A stretch of DNA of 64,000 bases from Linepithema humile (Eukaryota > Arthropoda > Insecta > Hymenoptera > Formicidae): NCBI RefSeq assembly GCF_040581485.1, contig NC_090134.1:20111698-20175697 (forward strand), given 5' to 3'. The notes beneath the pieces are model-generated. The model saw only the letters and a list, made by a program, of their open reading frames with translations, ran no database searches and was not told the DNA's origin. This document shows, in pieces, positions 12,540 to 27,500 of the stretch. The position numbers and the translations under genes were made by a program. The stretch's first letter is position 1, and every line of letters starts with the position of its first letter.

Positions 12540-15500
12540 GTGAGTGATCTAAGCTCGCGTGTCTGTAGATTGGAACACGTGGTTTTCGATGCGTGATCTG
12601 GAAACAGCGATGAGATTACCAGATATTCAGCACAAACATATGTAAATGTATCAAAGGTCTAATTGCAAGTTAAACTGTGATTTAAACGTTTCTCCGCGAC
12701 GCTTACCGATCGTTAAAATTTATACGGATTGCTGAAACATTACGAGTACACATTGTGAGAATTAAAGAATATTTCACAACAATTTTTTGCCAACTTCGAA
12801 AATTTATTATAGTTGACGTTGAGATAAAATATAAAAAAACTTTTGGCATTATGTACAATTAAGATCATATTTTATAAAAGTAAACCGGCAAGCCGAATTT
12901 AATTAAGTATTACGGTATGTTAATGCTTTTACATGACAGATTGAGATTTATAAACTTGTAATTATTGTAATTTGAGGACTTTGAATTTATATGAATGTTT
13001 GAAAGATTACGAAGACTACAAACGATAAGTCACTAAAATTTTTCGCTGACTACGGTTTTATGTTAATATATAATATAAAATAACAATATAATTTAATCAG
13101 AAATGATTTGGTATCATACGCAACGAGCGAAACGGCACGCACGCGTGCCTATAGAATGTAAATTACGAGCTGTCGTACGCGTACGTATGCGAATCTACCG
13201 ATGCGACGATCGGGACGCTCCGTCGATCGCAGTCTTCGTATCAGGACTCGGCGCGATTCTTGAAACGCGAAATTGCGCTTACTCGAACTGCAACGATCAC
13301 GCTTATACAAGTCCTCGCCGGCGTGAAGTAATTGGAGTCACGTCATGACATTGTATCTTCGCGATACGCGACCGCCGACGTGATAGCGCGCGAGGGCTAA
13401 AGCGTGTGCGTAACGCGTGTATCGCTGTGTGTGGATGCATGCGTGTGAGCCGTGCTCAGACGACCGGGTACAGGCGTGCACACACGGGGCCATGTGTTCG
13501 ACACGAGAAACAGAGCCGGCACGAAACGGAAGGCCGACGAGACAGAGCGAGATGAGCGAGGGTTGAGAGGAGGGAGCGTGCTCTCTACGCATCTGACCCA
13601 GTGACCCTCCCTGTTGTCCCCCTCTATCTCCCTGCTTCTCTATGGGGTTCCAACTGCTCTCGGCAGGCTTCCCTCTATCGCGGTAATATCCTGCATGCAC
13701 GATCCCTCTCGAAATTCGGCGACGAATTCCTTCTTTCCTTCGCGCGAGCGACGCGAAGAAGGACAACCACTTGATGCCCGGCTCGATCAATTGGAGCACG
13801 CGGCGCGTATGGTGTAAAACCTGTCAGTCTCGGAACGATAAATCAAAAGTTTTTTTTTTTTTTGATTAGGCGTGTAGAAAATGGATATCATAGAGCCGGA
13901 TTCGACGTGGCCGGCAAGGGTGTCTCAATCAATAATATTTACACAAAGATTTGTTCCTATTAATGTTGTAATATCCAGAGTGATATAACGAGGCATCACA
14001 AGTGAACTGTATAATTAATCTCTATCGCTTATTATTTCATCACGGAAATGTTACTCGAATGTAGCACTAAAGTGGAACATGATTCCGCAATTTGTATCCC
14101 AATATCAGCAAGTATCGCGAATCGGTTATATAAGGCAAGAAAGCAATTGGGGATTGCGTTTTGCGGATACACGCGTACAATGTCTCGTTAATCAACGTTT
14201 TTCGCTTAAACAACCCTCCCGAGTACGGCTTGAATTACGCGTCGGGTTGCTGAGTACGCGTCCGCGCGGCAAAAGTATCGAATTATCTCGGGCACGGTGT
14301 GATAATAAGCGCGAGCATACACGGATTCCCGGAGGACACGTCCGTCGCGGAATTGATGCACGGCTACGTGTACACATTTGCGTAACAAGAGCGCGTATCG
14401 CCAAACGATATGGAATTGAGAAACGACGATATTGATTTAATACGCGAATGTCTATCGCTCGAGGTATTTACTTGATTTTTAATCGATTTTTATGGAGCAT
14501 CGCACAGTCTTATTTCGGTTTTGAAAACAATTTTATGAATAAAATTATGAATTACATTTGTAAAATACGATCGACATTTTAACATTTTTTATCACCGAGG
14601 CTATTTAAATTTATCAGCTCATGAACGGTCTCTAAAAAAACCTCAAGTGAAAGCTGACTAAATGCGAAAGCAAATTAAAATATATACATAATTAATATTT
14701 GTGAGCTTTTGAAGGATTTCAGCGAAGTTAATGTGACGAGTATCTCGTTCCACGAAAACGAGACTTTAAAAGACATCGAATTTTTTAACGCGTTTGTATA
14801 TTAGTAAAAAAGAGTGACGGTACATTGTTTATTGAATACATTTCGGTTAAAGAATTCATTAATTACAAGAACGCCCCCCCCCCCCCCCCGGTGTCTTAAA
14901 ATAGATGAAGCATTAAAAAAATGTGTGCACTGTGTACTCATTATGCTGAGAGTATTCATCAGCATGGAATTCATAAAATTTCGCGTCTTTGAGGAGATAA
15001 TTAAAATGGTGATACAATGTACACGCCCACAAAAGCTCTTTATGCGACTAAAGGTGCAGCACGACTATTATATACTTCCTGCTATAATAAATTATTTCAG
15101 ATACACAAGCTGAAGCTTACATCCCCTTATAAACTATGAAAACGACGTGTATTATAGCGCACCGCGCTCAACAGCATTGTCCGCGTGATAATGCATGCGA
15201 TATCTATCGCGGTATTTTATTAAAGCCAATTACTATTAAGTATCTTCAGTTACTAAATCTAGCTCCTCAATTTGTATCCGTGCATTTAGCGCGCTGTAAA
15301 TTTCAAATACCGGCACGATCCCGGATGATATATGTAGACAACCTTATAATTGTGCATGACAGCAGTCTCTGCGAATGAATTCGGGAATGCGTGCGTAAGC
15401 TCAACAATAGAAATATACTGCACGCTTTGATTGCGTCATTAACTGCGTCTTAGTTGCATTACATGCGAGACAAAGCATGATTCTAAAGTGTCAAAACACG

Positions 15501-18500
15501 AGCCGGTCGAGTTCCGACATTCCGACACACTGGCGAAAAAGATAGCCGGGTTCGCGCGTTAGCGCTATATCGATAAAAGCGTGAGTAGCCAGCATGTTGT
15601 ACAATCTCTAACAATGTAAACGACACCAATAAAATCTCGATAGCTAGAATGCGCGGTTTCAAGCCTTCCAAATGCAAATAAACTAATGTACGTTATCGAA
15701 ATGTAACAGGTATAATCGCAGGTTGTGATTTTTAAAACGCAAGATTAATTATTTGTCAAATATCACCAAAAAGTGGCACAGTCATGTATTTTACGGCGAA
15801 AAATTATATTTAAGAGTAAAAAATTATATCTAGCTGTATGGATGAAAAATTATATTTAATATTACGAAATTTTTACGTATTTACGTGCCGATCTCTTCTC
15901 GACAACTGATATCTCTAAACTTATATTAAATTGCACGTATGTATTACGTCGTTTTATGTGGATTTTTGTAATTGCAAACGACATCGTACTTTGATCGATC
16001 TAACAAACGCCAGGATGTGAAAATGCATTCGGAAAAAAATCTTCGTACATCAGTGCGATTGCACTAATGTATGTTATCGAAATATCCGCTGAGGTCAAGG
16101 TCGGCATTGACAAATCATTAAAATGATAATCTGAAATCAATACGAACATTAATGCTTTCTCTTCGTATGGATTTCCTCGCATGAGCCGGATTTCTCCATC
16201 GACAAGTGGTCTCATTTCTATGCGACGCTCATCGTCGAAAAACAGTCAGAGGCAATCAGAGAACTTGAAAAACCTCGCGTTTTGTAATCTAATGCTAGGA
16301 TGCATATTAATTTATCGATAAAACGATAGTAAACGCGAATAAGACGCAATGAATCAGATCACTCAGAGATTACAGATTGCTAATTGGCGAACGCATGCAT
16401 AATCGTGTACAACCGTTCATAGAAACGTTCTGGACTTCTAATTCTCATAAAATCGCTACAAAATAACGGACGATAGTGAACTATAAACATCAGATGTTCG
16501 AGCCTAACAACTCTCTTAGAATTTCATGAGGTATGATTTCACAATATTACATTAACCATGAGTTTAATCAATGGTAATAATAGCAATAACGTTGTATATA
16601 TTATACTATAAAGTTTTTACTAACATCAATAGTTACGACCAAATTTACGTGAAAACGTACTTATTATCATTTTTACAGTATAATTTTTTTTTTATTAATA
16701 GTTCCATATTTTTTGTTTATTTGCATAGCTTTATAAATGATACAAAATATCTACATTTTTTACTTTTTGCTTTTCCTCGGATTTAAATTTCAAATGTCCC
16801 TACGCGCTGATAGTTCGCAATTACATTCATTTCCACATATTTTCTGTATATCTGTAGAATTGTTTAATTAGCAGAAGCTCTGAGGTTGAAAAAGAAACTG
16901 GCGCAAGAATGAACGATAACAAATTATCCCGTCATAATGATACACATTTCTGTTTATACTAACCGCGACACTTGGTAACAAGATTCTTTTCAAGGCCTGA
17001 GAGCGCGCACGAGCATCACTATATGAATTTTTTTAAATAAGTGTCAAGTAGGTGAAAATGCAACCGCGCAGGTGTAATTCTTAAAATGTCATATAATATT
17101 TTTTTTCGTGGAATGTAATTATAGACAAAAGTGAGTATTAAAGCCACTTTGCGTTCATCTCACCGCGTTCCATTTGTTAATCACGATAGGCTGCTGCAAT
17201 AGAAGATTACGGCAATCGATCTCGCAATATATAATAATGTATAACACGTCATTTTCCATGCCATATTATAATGCTAATCGAACGAGTCGAGAGGAGACGC
17301 CCATTGTGGAAGCGATTGATCATTAGATATCAGGTCACTTTTCTAATTGTAGGATTTCCGCGTGATATTTTTTTCCCGCATTGCTCTAAACAAGTTGGAT
17401 ATTATGTGAGTAATTAAATTTTTTTTTAAAAGCTTAAGAAATCTACTGAGATCTCGTTATCTTTCGGAGCGTTATAAAATCTGGATGTATAAATTTCTAG
17501 TACTATAAAAATTAATTCTAATACTATTAAAATTCTCTTTAAGAGGAAAAATTTATTTAGTACTTATTACTAAAATTTTCTAGTATATTTATTCGAATAG
17601 GAAAATTGCAGAATATGCGACAAAAAGAATAGAAATAAGCAAACATGATTGTTGCACAAGCGTTGATTTTTATTTGGAAGTTGGAAGCACTTCGAAGAAC
17701 CGATCTTGAATTGCGCGATGCGGGGGTCCGCCTCGCTATTCGCAAACCACACAATGCCTGTACCCCGTCGCGGAGAACAACGCGAGTTCACGGCGCGGCG
17801 GGATTCATCAGGGCAGATGAATAGGCGGCAGATAGCCGAAGTACTCGGGCATCGCGCTATCGCGTGTGCAGCCTCCCGCGCGCATAGGTCCGCGCGTACA
17901 TCGCGCGCTTTGTTCGTGATGTATGGAAGCCCGGTTACGCGTTCGTTTGAGTCCGGGGATGGCGAGCCTCGCGTCGAGATACGAGCGCGTAACGTACACG
18001 TGGGTATCCCTCTCTTGGTGCGTTTTCGGATGGTGCGCGTACTCTACCGAATTCTCTCGTTTCCTCCACACCCGGCCTTCCTCCCCCTCATACTCGCCCC
18101 TCTTGGGGTCTCTGCGTTCCTCTCTCGAAAGAGCGTGCTTTTCCTCATGCAAGCTAGTGTATGTGACGGTCGGAGCGTGGCGGGCGGTTGCGGAGGATTC
18201 TAACGCGTTCCAGATGCTGCGTGCTTTGTTCCCATCGACGCGCGCTCTCGCGCGACGCCTGCGGCCGTCTTTTTCTCTTCTTCGTTCTCTCTTCTTTCTC
18301 TTTGAAACAAAAATTCTCATGGAGGTACGGCGTTCATTTACATCGGGCAGCCGTAAGTTTTACTTTTAACACTAAGCCGTACGAATAAATTTATAAAATT
18401 AATGCTCAATAGCTAATCTCTTAATGCGCAATTGTGACAAAGTGGATCGCGGATTCTTCTCGGGGATATTTTATTCTTATTACGGAAGCTAAATTATTAC

Positions 18501-21500
18501 TTTTCATGTTAATCTCTCAAATCTGCTTAGCAAAGAGATATATGCGGTGCACAAATTTTCCAAATGTCACCATTTTTTGCTGGTTTTATAAACACAGTCG
18601 CGGTTATTTAACTCTAGACGACTATTTGTGTCTTTTGTCTACTTTAGTGGGCGTCCCACGGAGCGCCAAATAAATTCCTTTTCTTCTTCTTCTCTCTCTC
18701 ATCTAGCCGATTCTTTCTCTCTCGATCTCGTTTATCAGTCTTCCCTTCTGGTTCCTCTCTCGAGGCGATACGTGCATACGCGCGTGCACCGCGTGTAACA
18801 CGCTCCTTTTCCTCTCTCTAACGAACTCCGTTATAACGCGAAGGAGGAGGATCGAGGAAGCGATCTAAGGTCCGAGCAACTTGACACTGAACACATGGCT
18901 CCACTTCTCCTTAAACCCACACTCGGTCAGAAGACAACCCCCTACCCCACCCTCACCCCCCAATTTCTATCCGTTTGCTTCTCTCTCGTCCTCCAGCGTG
19001 TCTCATTCTTTCCCTCCTTCTCTCTGTTCCTTTCTTTTTTTGTCCGTCTCTTTTCGAAGTTCTTTCTTGATCAATCACACGCTCGTGGTCCACATGGATT
19101 TAATCTTCGACGAGTTATTTAGTCATGCCGATTGTATCGTTGGAATGAGAAACGACTTTTTTAAATGTTAGATAGTAAAGTTAGATAGTAAAAGCATCAT
19201 TGTTACTTTCGGCACAAAAATTGCGCATTCAATATTTGTTTACAAAATTACTTATTTCATACTTAAATTATCTTGTACAACATGCGTATCGAGAAGTTGT
19301 ACCTAAAGCAATTGTAAACTTCCGGAAATATTTCTTATCGCGGCATTGCAAAAGCGTGCAGTGACAGTTATTTGTTTGTGCAACGGGGTTAATTCGCGAT
19401 ATATACATAATAAGCAGATAGTAAGATTCCGCGCCTCGCGGAAACGAGGGAAAAGCACGGAGTGACTGTCACATCGGTGAAAGGTCGATCTTATTTGCAA
19501 GTATCCGCTCTTCCTGGGATTACGTGTTATCAACAGGCGTCGAGTATTTTTTTCATTGGCGCCTAACTCCACGAGCAGCTGATTGCTGTAACACATCTGA
19601 TGTGTGCGCTCCGATCAGCGAGTCTCGCGAACTAAACGTTCGTTTCTTTTGATCTCGTTTCTCTCCGTGACCAAGTTCAGTGGTACGCCATCGCCACTCT
19701 CGTAATCAAGTTACGAGGATATTAATCACGACGGCTCGATGCGCCGTATCTGCAGATTAATAATCCGACTTCGCTTTCGTTCATTGATTCGCTTTGGTAG
19801 GCAGAATAGAAGCCGGCATTTTGTTTCTAGAATTGTAAAAAATAAAAATCGAGAAATAAATCGTTTAAATTTATATATTTTAGTGATCTATGTTTCCACC
19901 AACATCTTCTATTGCATTTTACGTGATAAAGAAAATAAGAAATTTGTTAAAAACAAACATGAGCATGGATCATATGTCTTGCGAACACACGAATATTTGC
20001 GGTCTCTTAGATATTTACATTAAATCGTTGTGCGATAAGGTGTTTGTCTTTGATTTGTTGTTTTGATTCATTATGTGCGATTAATAATAATGATTCACGG
20101 TGTTATGATTTTGCTCGATTTCTTCGAAATGAATTCTAATCTGCATTTTAGATAACTGCTCTGGACTTTCGAAACATATTTGAGCGCGAAAGATTCCTTA
20201 ACGAATGTAAATACGATCTTTTCTTGGTCAACATTTTATATTTGTAATGTGCCGTTAAAATTTTATATAAGTGAAAAATTGTCAGAGAAATTATACATGC
20301 ACATCTCTTTGAATTTATCATAATAATTATTTGTTTTTATAAATAGAATTTTTAACTTTTTGTCGTATTTATTCTTAAAATTTTCCGTTCAAATATTCTT
20401 TCCACGAGTCCATTTTCTTAGTTTTACCAGGTGTAGAGTTTTATATTACCATACTTCAGAACGGAAGCCACGAATCCTGTAGATAAAAGCGCGCATCGCG
20501 TGAGAGAAGTGGTAAAAAAAAAAATTCGCGGCGAGAGGCGATGCTAAGAGGCGGCGGCAGTGGAAAAGAGAGGCTCCGGAAATAGTAAGAAGGGCTAGAG
20601 CGACCGCGAGGTCGGGAGGCAGACCCCTCTCTCTCTCTCTTTCTCTTTCTCTTTCTCTCTCTCGACTTCCCTGGGTTTCGCTGATAACGTATTCTAGGTA
20701 GAAGGAAGAAGAAGAAGAAGAAGAGACCGACGGAAGATTGCTTTTACAGCGCGGCCGACGCGCTGTGTGACGCGACGTACGGCGGGGCGAGGCGGGTGTA
20801 ACGTTGTCGGTTTCTATGAATGTGTTCCAGCCTAGTCCGCAACTTGCGCTCTGCTTTGCGTCGCGACGCAAAGAAGAGCGAGAGAATTGCGCGCACGGAG
20901 GACCCGACTACTCCCGGGACAGCTACTACTCCGGTGGGTGACGGTGGGCCGTGTGCGGCATCCGCGCGTTACGTTGCGCGCGGGTGGGTGCGGTCCGCGC
21001 CCGCTCATACATAAACAAGAGATCGGCCGAGAGGCAGCATCAAAAGAAGGGACGCCGGTACCGGGACTCCATTATTATTATGTAGAGCGTATCCCACGGT
21101 GGCCCTATAAAGAATACTAACGACACGGCGCTTTCTCTCACCGTGTCCAAGGTTTTTCTCGACTCCTCCGAGATCACTGATCGCGATCGGTTGAGAAAAG
21201 GGGGAATAACTATCGATACTGGAAATTTTCTCAAGACTCTTCTTTCTTCGCTATTTAGATACATTTCAGCAGGCATATTAATTTGTTGATATGGTGCACC
21301 GACGATATCTTACGAAAAGTATCAATCAATTAGTCGTCTTATTTTTCTTAATCTTATTTTTCTTCAAATTTTCTGGAGAAAACATTTTTATGGTTCAGAT
21401 CGTAAATATTTATTTAGTCTGCGCACAGTGATGTAATACCGATGTTGAAATTCGCAGAATATTATAGTGTGCTATCGTCGTGTCAATGTGTTTGTGTGCG

Positions 21501-24500
21501 ACACGAATTGTGTGATAATCTAGTGTCATTTTTATGACGAAAGTTTGCGCATTAAATATGTGGCAGGATGTATCTCTCTTGTGTTTGTATGTATCTCTCT
21601 TGCGACAGTATGTATCTCTCTTCCGAAAATGTATGAAAAGCAGATAATGAGAAAAAGAAGACGGAGAGTCGTACATTAATGGTCTCTTATCGCCATTGTA
21701 CGTCTCAGCCAAGGCTCGCGGGCTAGTGGTATAAAATTAGTCAATAGCGCGTATCTTCTTTCTTCGCCGTATCGTATAATCAGCGCTGGACGACTTAATT
21801 ATAATGTTCTCGATGCTGGCCGTCCCTCCACGAAAAGCAGATATAATGAGTTTTTATACACCACGACGCGTAATTACTGCCTGCCTTCTTTTGTCTGCTT
21901 CTGTGTTTAATGAGAAATAAATACTTCGACTGATAATCAATTACATTCAATTCATCTTTTATACGCGAATCATGCCACTAAATAATTGCGTAGTTCATTG
22001 AATCGTTGTAACATCCGTTGTGTAAATTTCTTATACTTTTCTTATTATAAAATGCAGTTTTGTAATACATCGAACGGGTAGTACAAGCATCACAATCAGT
22101 TCTTAACTGATCGACATTGTTTTTAAATGCAGCTCTTTTATATAAGCATTTAATTATCTGAACTTTGCATGCTTCCAACCTTTTTCACATCGTAAAATAT
22201 AATTAGATTTACACGGCATTTTTTTATTTAGTCTGAAATTATACAATACAAATTTAATTAAGTTTTATTACTATTATTATTACATCCATTATTATTACGA
22301 AAATGATCGTAATAAAAATCTTGATTACATTATTTCATTCAGTGTGTCGGCTAAGGCATTTCATTCTCCAGAAATCTCTTCAGCTGTTTCTCACACTGGA
22401 TCACCACGAACCAGATTCTTCGTTCGTCCTATTTGCGTGCGTGCTGACGGAAGTCGTAGCTTGCGGTATCGGGCCAACTTTCCCACCCCGGCGTTGAAAC
22501 GCCACCCCTGGTTTGCTACTTGAGCCCGAACAGATGCCACATCCCCGAAAAAAACTAGGCTTCTATTGTGCCACTAATAGAAAGTCAAGCGTTGGCTTAT
22601 ACGTTTATACTCGTCAACGCACGTGTTGCTATGTGAATATACGTGCCATTATAACTGTTATTTGTAAAGACGGTCCGATTGGTCACGCGATATGCGTGAA
22701 AGAAACCACAAAATGGTCGTAAGTTTTTTTATCCCATTTAGAAAACAAGTGCACTATAAATAAACTAAATTGAACTTTAGACACTGTAACATCAATATAA
22801 AAAAAATTTCTAGTGCAGAAATATTCTAAGAGTGTTATCAAAACGTTATCAAACGTTATTATATATATATAAGCTTTTCTAGAAAATGCAGTGTTGAAAA
22901 ATACACGTAAGTCGTTATTTAAAACTAAGATAACATTAACGAATTAACACATGAACTACTATTGCGTCGGTACATTTTTCCGCTCACCGAAATCCGGTCA
23001 ACAACATTACAAATCTATTTCCTATCAGTTTTTCTACTCGCAGATAAAATGTATTAAAATGTACTTCTGGCAGAATAATAAGAGTAAATTTGCATTTATA
23101 CAAAAAATATTTTATTTGAATTATAATATTTTAACTGAAAAGATATATTTTATAAAGATAAAAATTTATACGAATTCGGAGTATTTCATGATATAAAGAT
23201 TATCGTGAATAATTTTAAATGCAGTCGTAATAAATATTGATTTCAATAATATTTTATATGAAGTAAATGTAAAGTGGAATGTTTTTTTCAATAAGTATTG
23301 CGATTGGATATGCATTATAATGAGAGACGTACAGACGTAGATAATTGTATCGAGTTCTTCGGTGAGCTTACAACATGTCTAGAATGGCGTAATTTTACGA
23401 CCTGCACGATAGTCGTTACAGTTAGATTAATTGCTGTGGTTATTGAGTAATCTTTATATTTGGATTGTGTCATCGAGACTTGATTGTTACAGTGTAACAT
23501 TATATATCAAGAATTTAGATTGTTACCACATCATAACTTATGCATCGTAATTATAAAGAGGAATTATTTGAATTAATGTGGATAAGAGAAATATTGTTGC
23601 AGCATGGAGTTTTCTGTTGCTGATCCGTTCACTTTATCAGCAATTTTTCACGATAATAAAAGTCGTGATATATTAGAATTTAATTGAAGCTCGATTCCAG
23701 AAGTCATCAATGATAGAATTATCATTGATTTATAATAATCGCAACACGCGCAGCGCAAAATCACTGCAGCACCCGAAAGAGAGAGAAAGAGAGAGAAAAT
23801 TTGTTTGCGTAATTACTCATCTTACGAACTTAATGAATCAGTATCTGAATGAATGGATGTTGCGTGGGTGCGAGAGAGAGTGCGTACTTAAAGCGTCCCC
23901 CGCGAGGGAAAGATTCGCCCGTCAATTTATCTCGAATACGAACTTGTGTACAACATTTATCGATATCGACCCGTTATCGTCAAACATAATACGCGGGATT
24001 CGCGTATCCGGAATATGTATATACATATGTGTTTTTATGCGCGAACTTTGAACTACAAATTCGAGCAACTCTTTTCTGGACGTTTGTTACAAGTTTTTCG
24101 AAGCGTTTCAAAAATACATATCTTTATTCCTGAACTTCCGATCATTATGTACATTATGCAAATAATTTTTTTCCCTTTCGGATATTGAATTCGACGCGCG
24201 CGATGATAGCTATTCGCAGGAGAAACCCACCACCCGCGCGTTCCTGCACTGTCACCGGAGTTGATGATCTCTCGCTATCCTCGTCTGTGATTTCAGTCGG
24301 CCGGACACGATGGCATCTGGCGGTTAAAAATATTTCTTCCGCGGACGTGCCGCAGAGGCGCGCGCTTTTTGTTCGGTCTCCTCGGGAGAGGCGCGGATAT
24401 AGTCGCGAATCTGTGCGCTTCGCAAAGTAATTATGCCGGGCGGGAAGTCTAGGGACAGAAATACTTCGCGTACCGAGAGCGCGGTGAGCGTTTGCGCCGC

Positions 24501-27500
24501 AACAACGGTGAGCCGCGACGACACGACGACGACGACGACGACGACGACGAGCGGCGCGCGTTGCGTGTGTATACGTGAACGCGTACAATGTCGACGCGTA
24601 GACAATAGAAATAGAAAAGTGACGCGATATACTCGGGGTATATTCGGGAAGAGAGAGGTACAGGAAGGGAGAGCAACGGACTCTCAAGCGAGATTTCTTC
24701 GCCCGATCGCCGTACACTGACTGATTTGCGACGACTGACAATTGTGACCTATGAGATTGTTATCTGGCACATCATACGTCGCTGTGCCGTAAACATATCT
24801 TTGCTAAATATGCGCCATGTTATTTGTTTCACAAGCGTGCCAAGCTTAATTTTAATTTGGAAGATTGGTAAAAATACAAAAGCATGTATCTTCTTTTTTT
24901 AGAAATTCATATTTTAAGATGTTACAGTATTACACAATTTTTTATCAAAACACAGAGTGCTTTTTATTTGTTTGAAAAAAAAATGGAATTTTGACTTTAC
25001 ACCTTTTTATCACAATGGCTTACGGTATGATAATTAACGATAATTCATAATTTTTGCATTTTGAAGAGAACAAAGAAATATTAAATTCTTTATAAAATTT
25101 TCGATCACATTGCAGATGAGCAATTCGGCGCTCCCTGGCTTTATCGCATCTGTGGGGTCATACAATGAACGATGGACTTTCGACTAATCGTAAAACGACT
25201 AGTCTTCTTCCCGATTGAATGGGACGCGTGTCTCGTCGAAATTTGATGACCCGCGTATTCCGATTTATTGTACTTGGATCTTTGTATGATCGTGTGTATG
25301 GCGCTGCTCTGGTCGAGACATCACGCTCGCGACACATGCGCTCGTAGTAAACAGAGCACGTGGTCTTTGGCGAGCCCCAATCCGCCGCGATTTGCGATTC
25401 GCGCGAAGGCACGTGTGCACCCGCATCGCCAAGCGGCCGCACGCGTATGCGTAATTCCCTCGCGGGCATATCTCGCGCGAGCTCCCGCAAAAGTGCAAAA
25501 AGTGCATCGAAGATGTATGCAACAATTATTATGCCGACAATAATCGCCATTGCACACACATTGTAATACCCGCACACTTGGCGCAGTACATTATCAGCGC
25601 CCCCACTATTTTTCTCGTTTGTGATTTGCATAATAGGCGGTAATATGTATCGAGTGCGGAGCAGATATATCAACATAATAATTCTGATTTTTTCGATACC
25701 GCGCCTATTGATGAGATAATTCGATACGCAAGAATTAAAAACGGTATTATACTCTGTTTTTCCTTCTTTTTTTTTAATTTTGTGCATAATAACAATTTTA
25801 TATATACTTTTTTTTAAGACACGATTTGAGATAGATTCGTGCATAAATAATAGAATTAATGCTGAGAATTAAATATTAATATTGATGAGAAAATATTAAT
25901 ATTGACATTGATCTGTCTGCAAAGATTTGATCGATCTATATCGCGGATTGAGGAATCATAGATTCCGACACCGTTACGCAACACGTTTCTCACACAAATA
26001 TTATCTTTATCTTCACAAATATTATCTTTGTCAAAAACTGACTCGCGGAAACAAGAACCGAACTATCTTTAAATAAGACAATTTTATTTTAAGGAGACTA
26101 TTTTTTTCGTAATATATATTAATGGTTAAAAATATTAATATTGTTCAAGACGTTAATTTGGCTCCCGGAGATTAAATGATGGATAATCCAAATCAACACA
26201 TACAATTATAGATACCGTTTATATTTGATCTGAAGGATTAATGTTCGGAATCAATCTTTGATCGATCAATCTGCATATATTGTGGGGGTGGATTGCTCGC
26301 ATAACTCTCGGATGATCTTTACGCAACGCATTATATAAATATTATCTTTATCCTTGCGATACAGTTAGCAGCGTCGAAAACGATGACCGATGACAGTCTC
26401 ACTGTCATTATTTATTTCATAACTTTACTATACATTGCTCTCGTGTTCCGAGAAGATGCGCGCGACATTCTCAGCGTCGTAAATCGTTCTCCATTATGTG
26501 ACTAACAAATGTCCGTGTAACGCGCAGCAATAAATCACCCCTTGTAATTATATACATCACAGAGGGACGATTTCGTACGCAAAGTGACATATAAAGCGCG
26601 CTTTCTCGAGTTGAAAAGTCGTTTACGCTTAAAAGTTATTACCTCTGACGTATAATGTTATATGCACTTCCATTTTGCATGTCAATCGTGCAGTTTAAAA
26701 ATATAGGTCAAATGCGCTAATGAAAGATATCATCGATGCGCCGTATAAAATGCACGATTTTGTTATAAGAGGAATTAATGCAAATTTTACTTGCTCAACA
26801 CGCGATATACGGCATTAATTTGAAGACTTTATTTTGAAAAAAAATGGCTTGAAAAATAACCCGTAAATCGGGGATTCAAAGTCGTTAATTTCTTCCAACA
26901 GGCAAATTATTTTCCTCGGACACGAAATCGCTTTCGCGACGTCTGCGCGCCGCTCGAAATGCGGTGAAGGTTCGTCCCGCTTTTCATCGAATGCCGATCG
27001 ACAAAACCGCGTGTCGCGGTCGTTCCTGACCTCGCAACCTCGCTCGCGTTTGCAAAGCGAAAGATAATCGGCTAACGTTAGCCGTCTCTCTTTCTTTCGT
27101 TTGCCGCGTCTCCCGCGCGTGCTCGGTCACTCGATTAATGGAATCTCGTTCGATTAATGGAAAGATTGTTGCGACACGCCAGCGAGTGCAACAATAATTC
27201 TCGCACGATAATTGCGCCTCGCGCCCGGTTATGTAAGTTTCGTTCCTCAACTTGTCCGCTCGCAGATATCGACGACGGCGGCGGCGACGCCGCCGCCACG
27301 CCGGGAGACGGCCGGCCGATCGCGCGATTTGGATTTAGATTTGGTAATTTGTAGACGGAAATGAATGGACGAACTTGGGCTAGTCCGTGTCTAAATTAAC
27401 TCCGCGCCAGATGGCAGATAGTTTAGACGCCGCGCCCGCCGGGGTCGTTCGGGTGACGTAAGGAGTGATGTCGCTTCGTCGATCGCTCGCATGATCTTCC

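Noticed and set aside
21568..21630. Three evenly spaced repeats, considered as a CRISPR-like array
   Set aside because: The unit is a continuous 21-bp tandem repeat without unique spacers, in an animal intron.
25158..25844. 228-codon minus-strand frame with a hydrophobic segment (AIIVGIIIVAYIFDALFALL)
   Set aside because: Overlapped by open frames on both strands in a GC-rich patch, its ends lie in AT-rich noncoding-like sequence, and it shows no family signature. Chance is more likely, though expression data could change this.
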